NCBI RefSeq assembly: GCF_000275845.1
Contig: NW_006766907.1
Location: 113,824 to 177,823, forward strand
DNA length: 64,000 nucleotides
Source: Dichomitus squalens LYAD-421 SS1
Taxonomy: Eukaryota; Basidiomycota; Agaricomycetes; Polyporales; Polyporaceae
Direction of reading: 5' to 3'
Below the pieces are notes generated by a model, which did not search any database, was not told where the DNA came from, and saw nothing but the letters and a program-made list of their open reading frames with translations. This document shows, piece by piece, positions 46,510 to 58,789 of the stretch. Positions within the stretch are counted from its first letter, which is position 1. Each line of letters opens with the position of its first letter. A program made the position numbers and the translations under genes.

Positions 46510-49073
46510 TGAACCCGACGTCGACGCCGAGGCACGGTCCGAGGGCACAGCAGACGTCGACGTCGACCCAGACGCGCTCGTCGCGATCGACGGCCTCGCC
46601 GACCCGAGCGTGTCCATCGAGTGCCGCCCCGCCGCGTGCGACGGATGCCGCGTCGCGGGGTCCGCCACGCGCGAGTCCATGCTCATCCGCGGCGGCGTGC
46701 CGTTCGCCAACGGGCGGGAGGAGCTCTTCGACCGCTGCCGCCGCAGGAACCGCGACGTCAGTGCCAGCCGCGACTTCGTCGACGGGAGCTCTGCCTCTTG
46801 CGGCCCGTTCGCGCTCACGCCCGACGGCGGCTGCTCCGCGCCCACGCCCGAGCCCTTCGGGGTAGTCTCCTCCGGGATCTTCGGGATGCGCTCCTCCGCC
46901 CCCGCCTCCCCTGCCGTGTCCCTGTCCCTTTCCCTCCGCTCCCTCACTGCGCTCACCCGGATCCCGCTCGCCGTGACCGCCGAGCTGTCCACACTCGTCG
47001 AATCCCCCGCACCGACCTTGCTCTCCCACCACTGCTCGAGCGCACCCACGCGGCTCGCCGCGGGTGGCGCCTTGTACACCCTAAACGCGGTGCCCTCGAG
47101 CACGCAGTAAACGCGCCGCCACTTGCGATCCTTCGCCTGCACGCCCGGGGCCGTGAACTCCATCTTGCGCGGCATCACGCCCGAGAGGAATATCGCGTTC
47201 GTGTACGGGGGCAGCGGCTCCGTGTCCTCCTCTTCAGGGGGCGATGCATACGCGTACACGTGAGCGGGGCGTCGCCGGAAGAGCGGATCTGGGTACGGGG
47301 GCGGGTCCGACGAGGGCTCGTACACGGGCAGCGAGCGGCGCCGCCGCAGCATGGGGGACGTGATCACGTCTGCGGGCGACTCTGGCGGCGGGGGCGGGAG
47401 CGCGTCCGCTTCTTTGTTCGCATCGATCACGGTAGGAACTGTGGCGGCGGGGACGGCGGGGGGATCTGCCTTGGGAGACACCAGGCCTTGAGCCGTCTTC
47501 GGGGGCGTGCGCCCGAGCTTCGGCGAGATGATCGTGTCCCTGTCCTTGCGCGCGAGCGACATCAGGTCCACCATGCTCTTCGACGCGTGGTGGTACAAGT
47601 TCGGGCGCGCGGGGGAGCCGGGGGTGGCGAGTGGCATGGGCACGATGCGCGGCTGTGATGCCAGTATACCAGCGCGATCCGGCACGGCACGCGCCTTCCC
47701 ATGCCCGGGCCCGCGGAAGTCGAAGTCGCTCGGGCGTGGGGTGCGCTCCGAGGGCCCATACCCGCTCTCCGGCGGCTTCGATGTGAAGTAGTCGACAGAC
47801 GAGGTGGCGCGAGCGGTCGCGTCCGGGGTGCTCGCGCCGAAGGAGACGCTGAACGCAGAGGTGTCAACGCCGGGCAGAGCGGGCGGCCGGGACGGGCCGG
47901 CGAGGGAGGAGGACGGAAGAGGGAACGTGTCGTCCTCGTTGCTGCTGTCGTCGGAATCGGGCTCGCGCTCGTGCTCTGCGCTGCCCGCGTGCTCATCCTC
48001 GTCCTCGTCCTCCTCTTCCAGACTCGCGTTCTCGTGGTCCGCCTCCTGGTCCGCGTCGCCCGGCCCCCGCATGGGCAACGCTGGCAGACTGCGCAGCGGG
48101 GCGGTCGTTCTGGTCTGTCGAGGAGGCTGCGAAGGGGACGCAGGGGGGAGGGTGGGCAGGTTCATGAGCGGCATCGGGGGCTGTCGCGTGACGAGGGACG
48201 GGGTGAGCCGCGCGCTGCCTCCCGCGGTATACTGTGCCATCAGAGGTGGAGGAAGCGTCGCGAGACGGGGTGCGAGGGCCCTGCGGGCCGACGGGTTGAG
48301 CGTCGAGTATGCCTGTGCATGCCCGTTTGCAGTTGGCGGGGTCGCAGAACTGGTTGAGGGGAGCGTTTGCGATCGCTCGTGTGCGAAACTTAGGGGCCAG
48401 AGTTCATCGGCACTAGACGGGGAACGCGTAGTGTGGGGGACGCCTTCTAACTGACGCAAGGGTGGAGATTCAGGAGCCTTTGAGCCAAGGTCTATGAACC
48501 GAGCGGCGGATCGCTGTACATGTCCATTTGCAGATGGCGCGGTCGCGGAACTAGCAGAGGGAGGGGAGCGGGAGGGGAGCATTTGCGATCGCTCGTGTGC
48601 AGATCTTGTTGGCAAGAGCTCGATCGGTGGACGCAATGGGTTGGTAGTGTGGGGGACGCCATCTATCTGACGAGAGGGCGGAGATTCAGGAGTAGAGGAC
48701 GACGTACAGTTGGGACGTGAGGAGCCCCGAAGAGATACATGCGAGGGAGAGTCCTCGTCCGAGTCTCTGCTCTGGTCAAACGAATGGTGCTGTGCGCGAA
48801 CGTCCACCTTGGTGGGAGCCTTCGAGCCGAGGTCCATGGACCGAGCGGATCGCTGTAGCGTCGCAAGCTCGGGGGAACTGCTGAACGAGCTGGCTTTGCG
48901 GCTATTTGTGCGGAAGGTGGAGACCTTCTTCAGAAATTGGGTTGTGCGGACCTATAATCGGCTGAGATCAGGAAGCGGCGCGTGCGCGCGAACGAGATAG
49001 GACTGACGAGGAGCTGGGGCCGAGTAGGGGTAGCCTCCTGCGCCTGGGTTGTTGATGCAAAAGTCGTAGACAT
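45877..49073 (-). CDS. PH-domain protein with long disordered regions
   Basis: Five exons fit: 49073-49008, 48951-48838 running on into 48837-46156 (one exon), 46095-46022 and 45952-45877, giving about 1003 residues. The first exon (MSTTFASTTQAQEATPTRPQ) joins in phase to FLKKVSTFRTNSRKASSFSS. About 560 residues of Ser/Pro-rich disordered sequence follow, with two related blocks (ERSQ.LPS..., ANGH...). The PH domain begins near AIFLSGVMPRKMEFTAPGVQ and DRKWRRVYCVLEGTAFRVYK. It is interrupted by an insert of about 220 residues including (GS)n and (EK)n tracts, and resumes at NVIRVRMMGEQFLLQAKDVA ... VVDWIEGIQMGTNVALDLDE. The tail is FPRRRRRRPRT. Split PH domains of this kind occur in fungal Skg3/Caf120-like proteins; membrane or cortex binding is an inference. 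Confidence 0.75.
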
Positions 49074-51450
49074 GAAGAGTCGTGAACGTGAGTCGAACAC
49101 CGTCGAGGTGTGTGGTAGGCTGGAAGATGCGGAGGGGGCAAAAACACGGGGATGCTGGGGCTGGGTGGCCCAGGTGACATAGGCCTCGCAGCGTTCAGCC
49201 GCAAGGAGATTGGGTGTTGGAAATAGAGCTGCTGCAGCTGGCGTCGCGGAGCCGTGCACGGTCTGTGGCCGGCTCGGGCTCGAATCGAATCCGTGCGTGC
49301 AGCCAGGCTCAGGCCGCTGAGCCCGTCCAGCTCCGCACTACGCCAACTCGGCCGGCGCTCCCAGCCGCCGCGGCTGCATCCCGACGTGCTGATGATGACG
49401 TATGCTCCCCGCGTCGATCCGGCGCTTGCCGCCTCTCTGTCCACTCTGTGCCCGCCGTAATAGTATGTGCCCGCCGTGGTGGCCATCTACTCTACGCTCA
49501 CGCTCGATACTGTACCCGTCCACGAACGACGCCCAGAGCTTCACTGACGGACGACATTAATATTAACGTGAATCCCTGCACCATCGGCCGATCCGCAAAT
49601 CAGTCATGCGGCACACATCCATCCGTTTCCGTCGCCAGCAAGCGAAGCCTATCGAACCCCGCCGGAGATCTACGGTCATCCACTATTATACCAGTACTGG
49701 GCCTGCCCATCCCGACCCCGACACCCTTCGCTCGACGCCTACTTATCGCCATGGGCGTGGGCCCCACCAAAGCCTAACTTCTAAGCTGACACTCGTCAGC
49801 TACGCCGTGAAACCCTATGTAGCAACATCTGAAGCGCCCGCATCCAGCAGCTCCTGTCCGTCCGAAACCGAAGCACCTCCGCAGACCGCGCATACATACT
49901 CACCCAGTCGCCCTGCAGCTGCTCCACCCCGCAGCAGGTACGTCGTCCTATTTATGCCTCCTTCCCCGTATGCGCTCATTCCTTACTCTAGCCATCTCCA
50001 AACCTAAAGCTAAAAAAACCTCGGCTCCGCTGGCAACGTTGCCACCTCGTTTTCCTACGACTGCGCCAGACCCCGAGTTTGCGAGCTGTTAACCCTTGCG
50101 TACACTGTATTGCAACCCCTTGCTGAGCAAGCAGAGCGTACTATTGTCCCTTTCCAAGCTCAAGGGATGACCAACGGTGACTAGCAGAACACGACCACCG
50201 AGCGCCATAGGACACCGTTTTGTTGCGACGTGCTAGAGCTGCGCTGCGGCTCCCATTGCCTGCCCCACACGGTTGTTTACACAGCCGCGATAGATGCCAC
50301 GCTCTAGCTTCTTCATCTCGGATGGTCTAGGACGTCTTCATCGCGGGCTACGCGCCGCTCTAGGTTGCACACGAGGATGTGCCGTCATGTATCGTCATGA
50401 TGGGAAGCGAAGGCAACAAGACGCTGCTCGCATGCTGCATGCCCAGCGACACGACTTGCCAGAGTGAGCCTCGGTCTTTGTATATGCGCCGTACATTCAT
50501 GCTGATCACGCTTGTTCTGTTCCAGGGGCAGGATGGTGTTCTCGCACGTGACCGTTATAGCCAGACTATTCCCTCCACAGAGCGTTGTGGACCTCACTTC
50601 ATCACCGACGAAAGTGACGCAGTACCCAGCAAGCTCGATGCCATCGCTCTCTCCCAGGTGCGTGGAATCGCCTCGTCCCCGTCGGCTGATAGGTTCCGAC
50701 GCTGCGCAGGTTCTTAAACGGCCCCTCGCCACGTTGAAGGGGCGAGGCAAACTGCGCTCGCGTCACCGACCCCCACTCCCACTCCATGCAAAGGAGATCC
50801 CTTGCCATCTCCGTCTTAGGCGTCGTTGCTCCCCGATTGCGGAGTTCTGCACCCACTTTGCTGGTGCGAGAGATTCTTCCGGACGTGGCTGCGGAGAGGA
50901 CGATGCTTCAAAACACTCCCTGCATAACCGGCAGTGAACCTCTAACTCGGGCGCAACTCACCGGGATCTCCAGCGTGTCCCTTCGTAACTGCGACCGTAT
51001 CTGAAGGACATCCTGATGCCATACGGAATGCACGCGGGCAAAGCAGCCGGGAAGATGACCCAGGATGACGCCGTATATCTTGCCTTGTCGCTCCGGATCG
51101 CTATTTCCCGAAGCTGCTGGAACAGGTGACGAGTTCGTTACGTTGAGAACTGGATCTCGAGGAGGCTAGACTGGGACTTTTGCACTGAGACTTGGCGGGC
51201 GAGGCGTAAAGACAATCGCAACACTTGGATGGCACACCGACACAGCTGTAGTTGGTGCGCTCGTTGTTCCCCACGGCCACGAGTGCACCGTGACGTATGA
51301 CCGCAATGGGCATCCGAGGACGTCGCCGGACGCTTAAAGCTCCGCGCCCACCCCTGGATCGGAACACAACGCGTGGCGGATCCATCCGCACCTCTCGCAG
51401 AGGACGCTGCGGTTTTGCGTCTGGAAACATCCAGCGAGCAGGGCTGCAGG
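49074..51450. other. Intergenic up to the right inverted-repeat arm
   Basis: About 2.4 kb without a recognisable gene. Frames such as 49214-49777 (+) and 50385-50750 (-) are open but lack motifs and have shadow frames of equal length. The first few hundred bases likely hold the PH-domain gene promoter. Confidence 0.4.
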
Positions 51451-52552
51451 AGACGGTTTGCGATCGGGGGCGTAAGGATGCCAGGATGTGTGCTACCGCG
51501 TTTGGTTCCGCTGATGCACGCCTCCGAACCGCGTGCGACAGTACGACAGCCAAAGTAGGGGTGCCGCTGTGCGGGACGTACCTTTCTGTGCGGACGATCA
51601 ACTCTGTCGTTAGAGTGCAAGACGACATTGTCCCAAGGTTGAGTGTATCTGCTATACGGGGGGAACGTTACCTGTAGGTTCTCGAGTACACGGTAAAAGT
51701 TTTGCGCGAAGCTACTGGGCTCAAAACACAGTCGACATGATCAGACAACGATGCATGTACAGTATGCAAATTGCAATTTTATAGGCAATCAGACACATAT
51801 TTGGTGTTACAACGAGGGTTCCTGAACCCCTCGGATCGACAGCCATCGACTCAGACGCACTGATGTGGACGGCTCAGCACTGGTGCGTCCGCGCTGAACC
51901 GGCAGACGGACACGATGCACCATATGCTGGGCAGCGCGGTCCGCACGGCGTTGCCTACGCTGGACGTCCAGCAACAAGCGATCGCCGAGGGAGGTACCAA
52001 TGCTCACATTGTGTCTCCGCAACTTGCCCATCGCCTCGCGAACCGACCGAACGCCGAGCTCGGCGCGAATGTGAGCGCATACCTTCACATGATGCGGCTG
52101 AATAGATGTGAGGGTGCGCAAGAAGCGATGGAGGAGCGGGGCATGGATTTTGAGCCGTGGCTCTATGGCAGCTATGCGGAAGCCCCAGAGATTTGGGCCA
52201 CTCGCACGAATGGGGTGATACGCGAGGGTGTCCATCAAGGGGGTATGGCTGTAGTGGTCTGGATGTGATTCTGGGATGCCGTCGCGATGCGCGTGTGCGA
52301 TGCAGGGCATATGGGAGCGTGGATGGTGGGTGAGTGACGAGCGCCGGGAATGGTCGACGATGCGATAGGAGGAGTGCAGATGCCTGTGGTTCAGGGGTAT
52401 TTCAGCTCTGGGACGAGGGTGTCGTGTTCTGTAGGTACAGCGAGTGGTTGATTAGGAGAGCGGAGATCGGCGCAAACAAGACGCAACGTACAAAATGGGT
52501 TGCACCGGCGGGAGGAATTGAAGCGCCCTTTGAACGGCGAGTTCTCGACCTA

Positions 52553-53700
52553 TCACCTCGGGATGGCACGGACGCCGAGAGCGATGAGGTCGGCGCGAAA
52601 TATGTACCATGGGTGGTAAATCGGGTGGTCAAGGACCTGATGAGGGATGGGGATGAAGCAGACACGGAGGGGACGAGACACCCTCGGGCTCACCAGGGTG
52701 TAGTGGGGAACCCTGGTAGTCAGACTACGAGGTACCGCGACGCCTTCATTGGATGCATCAGATGGTCTTGACCAGGAACAGTTAAGCCCAATAGACACGT
52801 ACCTTCGTGGAGAGTCGAGGCGAGGACTACGAGAGCAAGTATAAGACCGACTAGACAAACGAAGTGACCCCACGTGTAGATGTTGCTCAACATCCAAGGG
52901 GTATGGGGGCTTCGAGTGTATCTCCTTGATGCCAGAAACTACAGGAGTGTTACCGCACAATGGACAAGAAGACCGATCTAGGCTCAGCTCACTGTTCTGG
53001 CTCTCAGGTTCCGCAGAGCCCACAGCCGTTGTCGACGTGAAACTCGTCCTTGGCGTCCGACGGCTCGGTACCTCGGTACTCGTGCTTCGCGAGGAGCGTG
53101 AGTTGGAGCCTGTGTCGCGCACCCTGTACCAGTGGTTCAATCATGTGCTGGGGAGTTGGATACACCATGGACAACTTACGTTGGTTGACGGAACGCGACG
53201 GCAGCTCGCGAGCTCCCTGCGTCGATCGCACCTAGTAGCGTGTCGCTGTGTGAAAGCTAGGGATAGTTGTTTCAGTCAGCGGTTGAGCCACAGCCAAGGT
53301 GGTTAAGAAGTCACATACTGTTGCGGAGATAATAATGGCGTAAGGTGAGAGTAATGTGGTAGTAGCTTATCGGCCTCGCATAGGAGAGATGAAACCCAGA
53401 CAATCATGAAAAAAGGAGGCAGCTGTGAGACTTAGAAGCGAGGTGCTCTGAAGGGAGGTGCAGTTGGGTTGAAGGCGGTGGAGGAGACACATGCCTCTCT
53501 TATACCTCTGGAGGAGCGCCCGAGACCACGGACAGGCATGAACATGGCTGCCTTGGGCCACGCAAGCTGTTCCAAGCGCCATAGCAATGAACAAAGGGCC
53601 AAAGGTCAAAGCAAATGGCTGGCTGCGGCGCCTCGAAGACACCTACAATGTGCTGCGGAAACGTCCTCCGAATTGTTACCAATGACCATTGTTTCCCTCG
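52553..53700 (-). CDS. Repeat-unit gene R3, partner of L3
   Basis: Reverse-oriented partner of the unit at 19.09-20.06 kb. The main frame (MNHWYRVRDTGSNSRSSRST..., 53140-52553) is longer than in the left arm and Ser/Thr-rich. The EADKLLS core lies at about 53360, where one base difference (GCATAGGAG) changes the context. No known domain. As in the left arm, coding status is uncertain. Confidence 0.35.
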
Positions 53701-54585
53701 CGACAGGAGCATAGCTTTTTGGTCGGCATCTGGGATGAGCAGGCTAGGAGCATGTCGGGCTCGGTAGATGTTGCCATTCCGGACGCACTCGCAGCCACTG
53801 GGCAAGCTCGCTGCCAGTGGTCACACCTTTCAAGTGAAAAAATGCTTGCAACACTTCTGCTCCACACAACGTGCCCAGCAGCTCCTGTGAAACACAGAGA
53901 TGCGCAAAGACCAGGAGGAATTGCTGTAGACATGTTCCGTGGTCAAACGATCCGGAAAGAACTTCCCTGTTCGAAGCGTGACAGCCCGGTCGTGTCATGG
54001 ACTCAGCGATGGATAGATACCTGGGTCGATTTCGTATTCATCTTTCCGGTTTCTGATAGTATGTTTCGATGAAGTTGCAACAGCGGATCTTGGCCAGAGG
54101 GACTCGGAGTGGTGGGGGTAGAGTGCCAGTGGGGTGTGTCCGAACGGCGACTTTGGGCACTGCATCCGGAACGTGCCGAGGCCCGACACCAATGATAATA
54201 TTGTCACCGTCGGAGTTCTCTGAAGACGACACCATGTACTGTTCTCAATGCAGGTATAATTAGCTAGGCTTTTATAACTACTTCCTTGCTCTGATATCTC
54301 TCACGGCTCCTGCTCCCCAAACAGTATAGTTTGGGAGGGCACGACGGGGAGCCGGGGTGCGTTCTCTACTTGAGGCCCCGGCAGTAGCGTCTGTTCCCTT
54401 TCCGATGCCAGTGTCCTTTTGCGCGTTGGCGTTGAACGTTGAACCTTAATGTGCGTACATGGCAACGGTGTTCTGTGCGTTTACTCCACTTCTCCTACAC
54501 TCCTTTGCATATGGTGCACTCCTTCCGAGTCGCTTCATCCCTCTTTGCAATGTTGATTCCTAGTGTCTACTGTACTCGAACAAGC

Positions 54586-54785
54586 ATGGGCAATTTGGAT
54601 GAGGTTAATGGAGACTTCCCGTCGCGGGACAATTAAAGTCTCCCAACCCGCAAGGTAAGGCGTCGAATAATGCATGCTAGTGATCCTGCAAGCGCGGCCC
54701 TTTTCATGTGATTTGCAGGAATTGAGGAAAGAGCTTCAAGAGGAGTTCACCGAAGAGTAGAAAGCTCAAGTTTGGCAGGCGAAAC
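54586..54785 (+). pseudogene. DUF6535 remnant, partner of the left-arm copy
   Basis: Only the first about 200 bases of the gene remain. The frame starts MGNLDEVNGD at 54586. TAA replaces the Trp codon present in the left copy, so the first exon is stopped. The intron donor AAGGTAAGG is intact. The second exon reads ELRKELQEEFTEE and then TAG where the left copy has CAG. At about 54780 the sequence jumps to bases that correspond to 15.35 kb on the left, so the domain itself is deleted. Confidence 0.75.
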
Positions 54786-55061
54786 GGATTGGGACATCTT
54801 ACCGAGAAAACTGGACATCACATTGTATCCTAGAACCAGCGGCAACTCGTCAGTCCAATCCGCGTAGACCCGTAACTGCGGCTCGCGATGACTATTCGAA
54901 GACATGCAGGAGTCATATCGTCGTACAAACTTCCTTGAAGAAGTGCATTGTAGATACAGAGCGCATTGTTAGAGGCAACTATGTATATACACGTGTTTCA
55001 TCGACGAGTGTATATATGGCGTGTGCGACGATATACGGCCTCGCCCTTCGCTTGGCGGTCT

Positions 55062-56434
55062 TCACGCGTGCTTATCGTGCGTATCGCGCCTCCAACCAGG
55101 AGAGAACGCTGACTGGAATCGTGGCTGGGACCGGGAGGAGCGACGATGCTGGCCCTTGGCTCTCGGACTAGCCGAATGCTTAGGGACGGGGGACCTCGAT
55201 AACTGCCTGGAACACCGCGTCGTGGTCGAAGGGCTGGGATGTCCTGTAGGGAATGCAAAGGCTGGGGCATCCGAATGGTGGCATCGAAGGCGAAGCCGGG
55301 TTGCACCGACATGTGCAGGCACTCGGAGTCGCCGCTCCGTGTAATCGTGGACGAAGACCCCACTGTAGTAGCCTTCTGAAGCACCTGCGGGCGTCAAGAA
55401 CGTGAGTTGGCTAGGGGTGTACAAGTCGGAGAGGGCGAGACTGCCGTTGGGGTAAGATGGAAGGATGAGAGGAAGGTACAAAGGGCATAGGGCGACGATG
55501 TGTGCTTTGTTCGCTGTGTCAGGTATTCCAGGATATGTTCAACGAGATGAAAGGGAATCCTGGGACTGGTCTCGTAGGAGGTCGCGCGACGCACTCTGCA
55601 ATACAGTAGTTCAGTCATTTGCCATAGACTTGGCGACATGACGGACGACTTACATCGGTGGCGAGACGGCGCTCTGGAAGATCACAGACTTCCTGTGTCG
55701 GTTTCATCTCGTGATGTGAAGGCTGGGGAACATTTGGTCTAGTCAGCAGTCAAACTCAGGCAAAGATGGTCAGGCAGGCACATACCGTCGCAGAGATGTG
55801 GATATTACAAGGTGAACCTCAGGTCAACGGTACATCACGCGGACTGGCTCTCCTCTCTCCAGCAGGCGCGTGAGGATTCCGATGCAACCGACGCCCTCTC
55901 CGGGCCGCGTTTTAACGTGGCCTAAGGTGGTGATCCATTTCAACCCCCAGGAGAGTGCGGTCCACTGGGCTGATGTTGACCAACATTGGCCTGGAGAGTA
56001 GCTTATCGGCCTCGTGCGAGGAAGATGATACGCCAGAGCATACAGACGAAACGAGAAGGTACTGGGACACCTAGAAGCGAGGGAGCGAAGAGGACGTGAT
56101 TTGATGACTGTGATTGGTGAGGTGAGTCGGTGGAGAGGCGCGGACCCCGTCGAGTCTGGCGATGCAGCAAGCCCTCTCCAGCGGCACAAGGCGGTGAGTC
56201 TGGGCTATCACGAAGACCACCATCCAAGTCAGGTCCGGGGTTGCGTGAGGGGAGTGTTCGAGCCCGAGGGCGGAGTACTGTGGTATGGAGAGGCCATGGG
56301 CGACGAGGAATGATTCCTCTACGCGACACGTCGCTGGTATCGGACGCGGGTTGGCGAACGGACCATTGAGCTGATGGCAAGACGCGATCAGCAGTTGTAG
56401 TAGTGCTTGTGTAGGAAGGCTGGGCTGTTGTCAT
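55062..56434 (-). CDS. Repeat-unit gene R2, partner of L2
   Basis: Reverse-oriented partner of 13.5-15.07 kb. It keeps the EADKLLS core (about 56010), the EVCDLPERRLATD exon (about 55660) and the following exon with SPRIPFHLVEHILEYLTQ, which resembles an F-box helix pair and is interrupted in the left arm. Downstream, LTPAGASEGYYSGVFVHD aligns with the left copy but frames then diverge. Coding is plausible for part of it; an F-box assignment would need a profile search. Confidence 0.3.
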
Positions 56435-56756
56435 TCACAGGTTGGAGGCGGCATATACGTGGGGGACGGCTGTGGCCAGAGGGGCACAGACTCCGAGGGC
56501 TCGGGGGCTTCCGACAGGAGCGGTACCCCCCATAGATTTAGTTCCAATGATTGGCAGCCTATGACTGGCTCGAGAACGAGCTGCGATATACCTGAACCTT
56601 TTCCTGTCGAGTCTTCTCCGACAGGAGAAGAGGAGAAGAGAGTGACGGGACACCGAAGAACGATGAAAACGGCGGGGGGAACGCAGGAAAGAGGGAAGAC
56701 TCTAGGTCGGTGCCTATGCCCGCGAGTGAGCTGGATGTGGTGTCAGAACAGTCAAC

Positions 56757-57690
56757 TCAAGACTGCATCGATGTGTGCTCACCTATCATTACCACATGCT
56801 CCGGAAGGCTCAGCATGGCCTCGCTCGACCTCCTCCACATGAGGAGGACACAGTTCGTAGTTGAGGAAGAGGTCGCAGAGCTCCGATCATGATGCTGGAC
56901 AGAAGGTCGGAGGAGGGAACGGAAAAACGGCGGGGAAAATGCGGGTAAGAGGAAAGACTCTACCAGAAGCTTCCTCCCAGAACTGGCGGTGTAGAACGCG
57001 ACAACGTGTCGGGTAAGCTCGAGATCGACACCCGATGCGGAGAAATGGAACGCGGTGGTATGGCGGAGTAGGGTGTCGATATGTGCTGGCGTTGCCAAGT
57101 CAGAGGTTCGGTCCGAATATTTGGCCAATTGTTTATCGAGATGGTAGGCGCGTCCTGGAGTGGCTGCGTCGACAGCGCGGATGTGACGTGCTGCTCGAGC
57201 TCCCCATTTTGATCGGCGTGCACAGCAACGTCTGAATACCTTCGCGTTTGCGGAGGCGTCCCCGCATACCCTGCAGAAGTTCAGTAGTTCAACGAATTGT
57301 TGTCGAACTACAGACATGATCAGGGACGTACGTTGGTGGCCGGAACCCGCCGGCATCATGCGTCAGCTACCTGCAGCAGAGTAGTCGGTCTGTAATAGCT
57401 GGTGGATGCGTCAACGTTGTTTTTCTTTCAGTCAGCTAACGAGACAAGGCGGGTTTGGTTTCGGAGACACGTACTGACGCGGAAATATAGATGCCTCAAG
57501 ATAAACCGGCAAGTAATGTGATAGTAGCTTATCGGCCTCGCACGAATAAGACAGAACCCATGAGGGCGTGAGCATGACGAGAGTTTGTTTTGAGACAGGT
57601 GATTAGAAGGTAGAGAAGGACATGATGCGATGGGAGTTGCAATTGGGTTGGAGGAGTTGTGCGACATGTATGCCTCTTCTTATACCTTTG
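56757..57690 (-). CDS. Repeat-unit gene R1, partner of L1
   Basis: Reverse-oriented partner of the unit at 12.09-13.03 kb, with its TATAAGAAG promoter box at about 57680. The frame LAKYSDRTSDLATPAHIDTL, HFSASGVDLELTRHVVAFYT is conserved, and the end reads RSSEAMLSLPEHVVMIGEHT. Its downstream part (56.28-57.0 kb) is repeated at 60.04-60.62 kb in the same orientation. Function unknown. Confidence 0.3.
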
Positions 57691-57776
57691 CGGGGGCGCT
57701 CGTGACCACAGATTTGCATAATCAGGGCCGCCCCTGAAGCCACGCAAACCTTTCAACGGAAAGTAGCGGATCAAAA

Positions 57777-58583
57777 GTGCAAAAGACCAAAGCAAAGGAC
57801 CGCTTACTACGCTCTCAGGCTCCGAGTCCAATGGCACCCTCAACCTGTTACGACAATCTGTCCATTGGTCCTGATCGCAACCGGAGCATAGCTGTATGGT
57901 CGGCACCTCGAGTGATAATGGTCAATGGCATGTCGCTGAAGAATCCCAAAGCGAAGAGAACAATAATGTGTCGGGTGCAGGCTATTCACATACCCCTCAG
58001 GCCCAAGCATAAGCATTCATATTATGGTCCGGAGCGGTCGAGTACTCATTGCAGAAACTTGGTGATGGGAAGGTCACAGAATTTGAGGTTTTCCTGTTCA
58101 CTGAGCACATGTGTCAATGCCATGTTGACATGGCGGAGCAGAGATCCTTCGCGCAAGGGCGTTAGAGGGGCCCCTTCGAGGGACGATGCTGGTCTGATAT
58201 TGATAGCGCTTGCGTCCATCACACAGCCACCGGGAACCCAACCGGCCATTGATCCGGTCACGTTCAGCGTCGCTGACCACCTCGCGGCCACGGAGTTTCG
58301 CTGGACCTCTTATTATCACCCCCCCGTCGCGCGTCGAGAGCCTCTGACAGCTCAGAACAGGGGTGCAGACCTAGAGCAACAATCCGAATGCGCGTCCTGT
58401 TCCAATTCGGACTCGGTAATTCTGTCACCGCACTGTAGTATGATGCTTCTCGGCGAGATTGTCCCCAGCGAAAGTTGCGAAACCGATGATGAATCGATGG
58501 CACGTCGTGCTGGTCACAGCGAGTCCGTTTGTCTAGCCCTCTGCGTGCAGAATCACGCGCGGCTAACTCATAGAGCTGATTGA
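57777..58583 (+). CDS. Unidentified ORF of the inverted repeat (right copy)
   Basis: A 268-codon open frame, partner of 11405-12001. It starts MQKTKAKDRLLRSQAPSPMA and includes ITQPPGTQPAIDPVTFSVAD. It is longer than the left copy because the left arm has frame-changing indels. Such a length in GC-rich DNA can arise by chance; no domain is recognised. Confidence 0.25.
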   Translation: MQKTKAKDRLLRSQAPSPMAPSTCYDNLSIGPDRNRSIAVWSAPRVIMVNGMSLKNPKAKRTIMCRVQAIHIPLRPKHKHSYYGPERSSTHCRNLVMGRSQNLRFSCSLSTCVNAMLTWRSRDPSRKGVRGAPSRDDAGLILIALASITQPPGTQPAIDPVTFSVADHLAATEFRWTSYYHPPVARREPLTAQNRGADLEQQSECASCSNSDSVILSPHCSMMLLGEIVPSESCETDDESMARRAGHSESVCLALCVQNHARLTHRAD

Positions 58584-58789
58584 ATCTGACATGCAGTACA
58601 GGTTGCAACGATGGCAAGTGCATGGTAGCTGAAACCTTTCTCTCGGTGTCCCATAATACAGATCGCTGCGACAGTTCCCAGATGGGCACATCCTCCCTAT
58701 TGCTAACGACGCGGCGCGGTGTAGTCTGGCCTCTGTTTTTGCTTTCTTGACTTCGCACCTTGCTCATCAATGGCCTCTATCACCACGAC

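Noticed and set aside
46300..47110. Long plus-strand frames opposite the PH-domain gene (274 and 345 codons)
   Set aside because: They are mirror frames of GC-rich low-complexity coding sequence; the minus strand has the PH motifs and the intron signals.
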